Program-made: the position numbers and the translations under genes
Part shown: one piece after another, positions 59,917-64,000 of the stretch
Position numbering within the stretch: the stretch's first letter is position 1
Layout: every line of letters begins with the position of its first letter
The notes under the pieces: model-generated
What the model was told of the DNA's origin: nothing
The model's input: the letters and a program-made list of their open reading frames with translations, nothing else
Databases searched by the model: none
Source: Cryobacterium sp. GrIS_2_6
GTDB taxonomy: Bacteria; Actinomycetota; Actinomycetes; Actinomycetales; Microbacteriaceae
DNA: 64,000 bases
NCBI RefSeq assembly: GCF_035984545.1
Contig: NZ_JAXCHP010000001.1
Coordinates: 1-64,000, forward strand
Direction of reading: 5' to 3'

Positions 59917-60735
59917 TCAGTGCGCGAGTGGGCCGGGCTTCTGCAACGCCTGGGTGATCCGGTTCGCCTCTTCGAGGAGCAGGCGGCCGAGGAAATCCTG
60001 CCGCTCCGGCCGGAACCGGGGCTCGATCCCGGTCACGGACAGCGCCCACGCCGGCCGGCCGGACCGGTCGAAGATCGCCGCTCCCATACCCCAGCTGCCC
60101 TCCAGAATCAGCCCGGGGTTGACCGCATACCCCGTGGTGCGGGTGAGCTCGAGGTTCGAGCGGATGCCCGCCACCGTGTGCGCCGGACCCCAGGCCTCCG
60201 CGAGCCCGCCGCCCAGCAACGCCGTCACCTCGTCCTCCGGCAGGTACGCGAGGATCGCGAGCCCGGCGGAGGCCACGCCGAGCGGGAAACGCACGCCCTC
60301 GTGCAGCACGAACGACCGGATCGGGAAGCTGCCCTCTTCCCGCAGCAGGCACACCGTTTCCGCGCCGCGGCGGATGGAGAGGAAGGCGCTCTCGCCGGTC
60401 TCCTCGGCGAGCCTGCGCAGGCTCGGCCGGGCCAGCTCCTCGATCGGGTATCGGTCGGCGGCGACGACCCCCATCACGAAGATCTCGGGCCCGTAGTGCC
60501 AGGTGTGTCGCACGGGATCGTGGTCGAGCAGCCCCTCCGCGGCGAGCGAGCTGAGCAGGCGGTGCACGGTCGGCCGGGTCAGGCCGGAGTCCCGCACGAT
60601 GTCGGAGAGCGCCGCCCCGCCCGGCGCGCGGCCCACGAGCCGGAGCAGCAGGGCGATCCGGGCCGTCACCTGGGCGCCCTGCACGGTGCCGCCCTGCACG
60701 GTGCCGCCCGGTCCTTTTACGTCAACCGTGGTCAT
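59917..60735 (-). CDS. IclR family regulator of the CoA-transferase operon
   Basis: A 272-residue IclR regulator: winged helix at 22-85 (ALLLRLVGRAPGGAALSDIV; GLTRPTVHRLLSSLAAEGLL) and an IclR effector domain (GESAFLSIRRGAETVCLLRE; GVRFPLGVASAGLAILAYLP). The N-terminal 20 residues hold GGTVQ repeats from a 15-bp tandem array, so the true start may be one of several. It is divergent from the operon it most likely controls, by analogy with PcaR/PcaU regulation of beta-ketoadipate genes. Confidence 0.88.
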   Translation of the reverse strand: MTTVDVKGPGGTVQGGTVQGAQVTARIALLLRLVGRAPGGAALSDIVRDSGLTRPTVHRLLSSLAAEGLLDHDPVRHTWHYGPEIFVMGVVAADRYPIEELARPSLRRLAEETGESAFLSIRRGAETVCLLREEGSFPIRSFVLHEGVRFPLGVASAGLAILAYLPEDEVTALLGGGLAEAWGPAHTVAGIRSNLELTRTTGYAVNPGLILEGSWGMGAAIFDRSGRPAWALSVTGIEPRFRPERQDFLGRLLLEEANRITQALQKPGPLAH

Positions 60736-60822
60736 CTTGACTCCTGAGCGTCTATAATGTGGATGATGGTGAGCCTAGTGTTCACGGGGTGGATGCGCAA
60801 TGAAACGCACGGTCTTCCGCGA

Positions 60823-60852
60823 TTGACAGGGTCTTCGCCGCCCAGTTAGCAT
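60823..60852 (+). promoter_or_regulatory. Sigma-70-type promoter of the CoA-transferase operon
   Basis: TTGACA (60823-60828), an 18-nt spacer, and TAGCAT (60847-60852). Transcription would start near 60859. Confidence 0.65.
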
Positions 60853-60866
60853 GGGCGTCAGACAGC

Positions 60867-60885
60867 GTGTCCACAGAGTGGACAC
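60867..60885. promoter_or_regulatory. IclR operator
   Basis: Perfect palindrome GTGTCCAC-AGA-GTGGACAC just downstream of the predicted start site, well placed for blocking by the divergent IclR protein. Confidence 0.7.
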
Positions 60886-60911
60886 AGTGAATGCTCAATG
60901 AGGAGACGACC

Positions 60912-61628
60912 ATGTCCACGGTATTGACCAGCGCGGCCGACGCACTCGGGGACGTCCTCCACGACGGGATCGTGCTCGCGGTGGGCGGCTTCGGCCTCTG
61001 CGGGATTCCCGCCGACCTGATCGACGCGGTGCGGGCATCCGGTGTTCGTGAACTCACGGTCGTCTCGAACAACATGGGCGTCGACGGGATCGGGCTCGGC
61101 CGGCTGCTCGAGACCGGGCAGGTGCGGAAGGTGATCGCGTCGTACGTCGGCGAGAACCGACTCTTCGCCGAGCAGCTTCTCGCGGGCGAGCTCGAGGTCG
61201 AGTTCAGCCCCCAGGGCACCCTCGCCGAGCGCCTCAGGGCCGGGGGAGCGGGAATCCCCGCGTTCTACACGAAGACCGGGGTCGGCACCCTCGTGGCAGA
61301 GGGCAAGCCCCACGCGGAGTTCGACGGCATCCGCTACGTGCAGGAACGCGGCATCGTCGCCGACGTCGCCCTCGTGCACGCCTGGCGCGCCGACACAGAG
61401 GGCAACCTCGTCTACCGGTACACCGCCCGCAACTTCAACCCGCTCGTCGCGACCGCCGGCATCGTCACGATCGCAGAGGCCGAGGAGATCGTGCCCCGAG
61501 GCGCGATCGACCCGCACGACGTCGTGACGCCCGGCGTCTACGTGCAACGCCTCGTGCAGGCGGATGCCCGGGCCAAGCCGATCGAGCAGCGCACCGTGCG
61601 CGAGCGCGCGGTCGCGGTGCCGGCCTGA
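60912..61628 (+). CDS. 3-oxoacid CoA-transferase, subunit A
   Basis: A 238-residue alpha subunit of a succinyl-CoA:3-ketoacid (or 3-oxoadipate) CoA-transferase. VLAVGGFGLCGIPADLIDAV is the CoA-binding signature; GIPAFYTKTGVGT and YRYTARNFNPLVATAG are typical. GAGGAGACGACC precedes ATG 60912. It needs subunit B, whose gene follows after 60 bp. Whether the substrate is acetoacetate or oxoadipate is undecided. Confidence 0.9.
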   Translation: MSTVLTSAADALGDVLHDGIVLAVGGFGLCGIPADLIDAVRASGVRELTVVSNNMGVDGIGLGRLLETGQVRKVIASYVGENRLFAEQLLAGELEVEFSPQGTLAERLRAGGAGIPAFYTKTGVGTLVAEGKPHAEFDGIRYVQERGIVADVALVHAWRADTEGNLVYRYTARNFNPLVATAGIVTIAEAEEIVPRGAIDPHDVVTPGVYVQRLVQADARAKPIEQRTVRERAVAVPA

Positions 61629-61688
61629 GCAGCCCGCGACCCACCCACCAGAAGCACCCCCATCCGATCGACACCCAGGGAGTACCCC

Positions 61689-62396
61689 ATGACGTGGACC
61701 AGAGACGAGATGGCCGCGATCGCGGCCGGCGAGCTGCACGACGGCGATTACGTGAACCTCGGCATCGGCATTCCGACGCTCGTCGCCAACAACCTGCCTG
61801 AGGGGGTTTCGGTCACGCTGCAGAGCGAGAACGGGCTGCTCGGCATGGGGCAGTTCCCCTGGGCGGGCGAGGAGGACGCCGACCTGATCAACGCGGGCAA
61901 GCAGACCGTGACGATACTGCCGGGCGGATCGGTCTTCGACTCGGCGACCTCGTTCGGCATGATCCGCGGCGGCCACGTCAAGGTCGCGATCCTCGGGGCG
62001 ATTCAGGTGTCCGGCAGCGGGGACCTCGCCAACTGGACGATCCCCGGCAAGATGATCAAGGGAATGGGCGGCGCGATGGACCTCGTCGCGGGAACCCCGC
62101 GGGTGGTCGTGCTGACCGAACACGTGGCCCGGGACGGCGCCTCCAAGATCGTGACCGAGTGCAGCCTGCCGCTGACCGGCGTCGGGGTCGTGAACCGGAT
62201 CATCTCCGACCTCGCTGTCTTCGACGTGACAGAGACCGGGCTCGTGCTGCGTCGCCGCGCCCCCGGGGTCACCCTCGAGGAGCTCCGCGCCTGCACCGAA
62301 CCGGACTTCACCGTTTCGGAGACGGAGACGGAAACCGACACCGCAACCGACACCGCAACCGACACCGCAACCGACCAGAAAGCAGTGCGACTGTGA
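61689..62396 (+). CDS. 3-oxoacid CoA-transferase, subunit B
   Basis: A 235-residue beta subunit. [20 protein letters not shown] and [20 protein letters not shown] carry the family SENG motif with the catalytic Glu. The last 20 residues are [10 protein letters not shown] repeats from a 12-bp array and are not part of the fold. The end overlaps the thiolase start by GTGA. Confidence 0.92.
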   Translation: MTWTRDEMAAIAAGELHDGDYVNLGIGIPTLVANNLPEGVSVTLQSENGLLGMGQFPWAGEEDADLINAGKQTVTILPGGSVFDSATSFGMIRGGHVKVAILGAIQVSGSGDLANWTIPGKMIKGMGGAMDLVAGTPRVVVLTEHVARDGASKIVTECSLPLTGVGVVNRIISDLAVFDVTETGLVLRRRAPGVTLEELRACTEPDFTVSETETETDTATDTATDTATDQKAVRL

Positions 62397-63586
62397 GCCT
62401 CCAGGAACAATTCGGCACCGACGTCCTCCTCGCCGGCTGGGGGCACAGCCGTTTCGGCAAACTCAGCGACGACACCCTCGAGACCCTGATCGTGCAGGTC
62501 GCCGCCGAGGCGATCGCGAACTCCGGTGTCGACGCCGGCGAGATCGACGAGATCTACCTCGGCCAGTTCAACTCCGGGCTCGTTCCGCTTGCCTTCGCGT
62601 CTTCGCTCGCGTTGCAGACAGACCCGGCGCTCGCGTACGTTCCGGCCACCCGGGTCGAGAACGCCTGCGCCTCCGGCTCGGCCGCGTTCCAGCAGGGCGT
62701 CAAGTCCCTGCTCGCCGGCACGGCCAGGACCGTCCTCGTGATCGGGGCGGAGAAGATGACGGATGCCTCGTCCGAGCGGGTGGGATCTGCGCTGCTCGGC
62801 GCCGACTACGACCTCGCGGGCCAGCCGTCGACATCCGGTTTCGCCGGTCTCTTCGCGGTCGTCGCCGAGGCATACGCCGAGCGCTACGGAGACGTCGGCG
62901 ACGTGCTCGGCTCCATCGCAGCCAAGAACCACCGCAACGGCGTCGACAACCCCTTCGCCCAGCTGCGCAAGGACCTCGGCGAGGACTTCTGCCGCACCGT
63001 CTCGGAGAAGAACCCGATCGTGGCCGGGCCGCTCCGGCGCACCGACTGCTCCCCGGTCTCCGACGGGGCCGCCGCGATCGTACTCACGACCGGGGCGCCC
63101 CGCCGCTCCGGAGCCGCGACCGATCCCGTGCGGCTCACCGGCTTCGGCCAGGCCAACGACTTCCTGCCCGCCGCCCGCCGCGACCCCACCGCCTTCGCGG
63201 CGACCCGGATCTCGTTCGAACGCGCCCTGCGGATGGCGGGGGTGGGCCTTGACGAGCTCGACTTCGCCGAGGTGCACGACTGCTTCACGATCGCCGAGCT
63301 GATCATGTACGAGGCGATGGGGCTCACCCCGCCCGGCGAGGGCCGTCGGGCCGTCGAGGAGGGCTGGGTGTACCGCAGCGGCAGGCTCCCGGTCAACATC
63401 TCCGGCGGCCTCAAGGCGAAGGGCCACCCGGTCGGGGCGACGGGGGTGTCGCAGCACGTCGTGTCCGCGATGCAGCTCACCGGCACCGCCGGCGCCATGC
63501 AGCTCGATGCCCCGCGTCGTGCGCTCGTGCAGAACATGGGCGGAGTCGGCGTCGCGAACTACGTGAGCGTGCTCGAGGCGGTCTGA
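62393..63586 (+). CDS. Thiolase (acetyl-CoA acetyltransferase/SCP2-thiolase type)
   Basis: A 397-residue thiolase. The acyl-accepting Cys is in [35 protein letters not shown] is typical of the SCP2-like class, and the catalytic His is in [14 protein letters not shown]. Together with the CoA-transferase it would degrade or make a 3-ketoacyl-CoA (ketone-body, butyrate or beta-ketoadipate route). GTG 62393 overlaps subunit B's stop. Confidence 0.92.
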   Translation: MSLQEQFGTDVLLAGWGHSRFGKLSDDTLETLIVQVAAEAIANSGVDAGEIDEIYLGQFNSGLVPLAFASSLALQTDPALAYVPATRVENACASGSAAFQQGVKSLLAGTARTVLVIGAEKMTDASSERVGSALLGADYDLAGQPSTSGFAGLFAVVAEAYAERYGDVGDVLGSIAAKNHRNGVDNPFAQLRKDLGEDFCRTVSEKNPIVAGPLRRTDCSPVSDGAAAIVLTTGAPRRSGAATDPVRLTGFGQANDFLPAARRDPTAFAATRISFERALRMAGVGLDELDFAEVHDCFTIAELIMYEAMGLTPPGEGRRAVEEGWVYRSGRLPVNISGGLKAKGHPVGATGVSQHVVSAMQLTGTAGAMQLDAPRRALVQNMGGVGVANYVSVLEAV

Positions 63587-63651
63587 CGCGGCATCCGCAG
63601 ACCGGTGTCGGGGGTGGCGGGTAGCCTCGGCCATGAACGAGGGAGCGGGGC

Positions 63652-64000
63652 ATGAGCGGCACAGGCATCCCGGCAGGAGGCGGCGGCGCTGCTGACGCGG
63701 GCACTGCGGATGCGGGCACTGCGGATGCGGGCACTCCGGATGCGGGCACTCCGGATGCGGGCACTGCGGGCGGCGGCACGGCGGTGCGGTTCCGGTGCGG
63801 CCACGGTGCCCCGGCAGCGGATGCCCGCATCACTCTGCACCGGGACTGCCCGCTCTGCGTCCTGCTGCGCGAGACCCGGCGCACCCGGGCCCAGTTGGTG
63901 CGCCGGGCGGCGGCGGGTGCCCGCGTCGACATTGCGGGGGAGACCCGCATCGGTGCGGTCTACGAGTGGCTCTGCGAGCGGGGACACTCCCGGTACACCG
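63652..64000 (+). CDS. Protein with repeat-rich N-terminus and Cys/His knuckle, partial at window edge
   Basis: Only 116 residues are present. ATG 63652 has GAGGGAG upstream. Residues 14-38 are DAGTA/DAGTP repeats. After VRFRCGHGAPAADARIT come DCPLC and later YEWLCERGHSRY, suggesting a zinc-binding treble-clef-like domain. I do not recognise the family, and most of the gene is outside the window. Confidence 0.6.
   Translation, partial: MSGTGIPAGGGGAADAGTADAGTADAGTPDAGTPDAGTAGGGTAVRFRCGHGAPAADARITLHRDCPLCVLLRETRRTRAQLVRRAAAGARVDIAGETRIGAVYEWLCERGHSRYT
63694..63768 (+). repeat. 15-bp tandem repeat, five units
   Basis: Unit GATGCGGGCACTGCG with single-base variants, in frame, encoding DAGTA or DAGTP. 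Confidence 0.9.

Overview
The window is a high-GC Gram-positive chromosome segment, most likely from Microbacteriaceae or a near relative (Leifsonia, Cryobacterium, Microbacterium type). The evidence is two DUF222/HNH genes of the 13E12 family, a Pls/PosA-type synthetase next to an M1 peptidase and a phosphopantetheinyl transferase, the actinobacterial hut gene order, and many apparently leaderless starts (TANNNT placed 6 or 7 nt before the start codon). No phage, plasmid, CRISPR array or rRNA is visible. There is one tRNA-Ala.

Layout. 1-5 kb is a decaying region: the first codons of a class I aldolase, fused remnants of a cupin, a CMD-family protein and a zinc alcohol dehydrogenase, an MFS remnant, an MmyB-type regulator with two in-frame stops, and an SDR gene with one in-frame stop facing an intact TetR gene. 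5-13 kb holds a SOUL protein, an MMPL exporter with a NarL-type two-component system (two matching palindromes lie upstream of these genes), and a TetR-EmrB pair whose transporter carries a nonsense codon. 13-25 kb carries small enzymes and regulators (YdeI, VOC, MazG, a PLP trans-sulfuration enzyme, NYN, MarR, SGNH, TetR, alpha/beta hydrolase), a frameshifted and an intact 13E12 HNH gene, and a structured AT-rich element upstream of the intact copy.

25-34 kb is a six-gene histidine-utilisation operon (iclR-hutU-M20 hydrolase-hutF-hutI-hutD) using the HutF branch. It lacks hutH here and has an M20 amidohydrolase where HutG would be expected. An MFS gene and a ruined class III aminotransferase lie beside it. 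34-43 kb has a LOV-GGDEF-EAL blue-light/c-di-GMP protein, a lysozyme-like wall enzyme, a class IV aminotransferase, a broken enolase-superfamily racemase, a truncated RpiR regulator and a sugar-type ABC transporter. 42-49 kb is the Pls/PosA-M1-PPTase cluster. 49-55 kb has CorA, an adenine/adenosine deaminase and a 1262-residue helicase-like protein whose Walker A lacks its lysine. 55-64 kb holds MscL, FmdB, 5-formyl-THF cyclo-ligase, GalU, a GNAT, a membrane protein, tRNA-Ala and an IclR-controlled 3-oxoacid CoA-transferase/thiolase operon.

Two themes run through the window. One is active gene decay: at least nine broken loci, several by a single nonsense or one-base indel. The other is frequent short tandem arrays of 6-17 bp, many of them in frame at protein ends or linkers.
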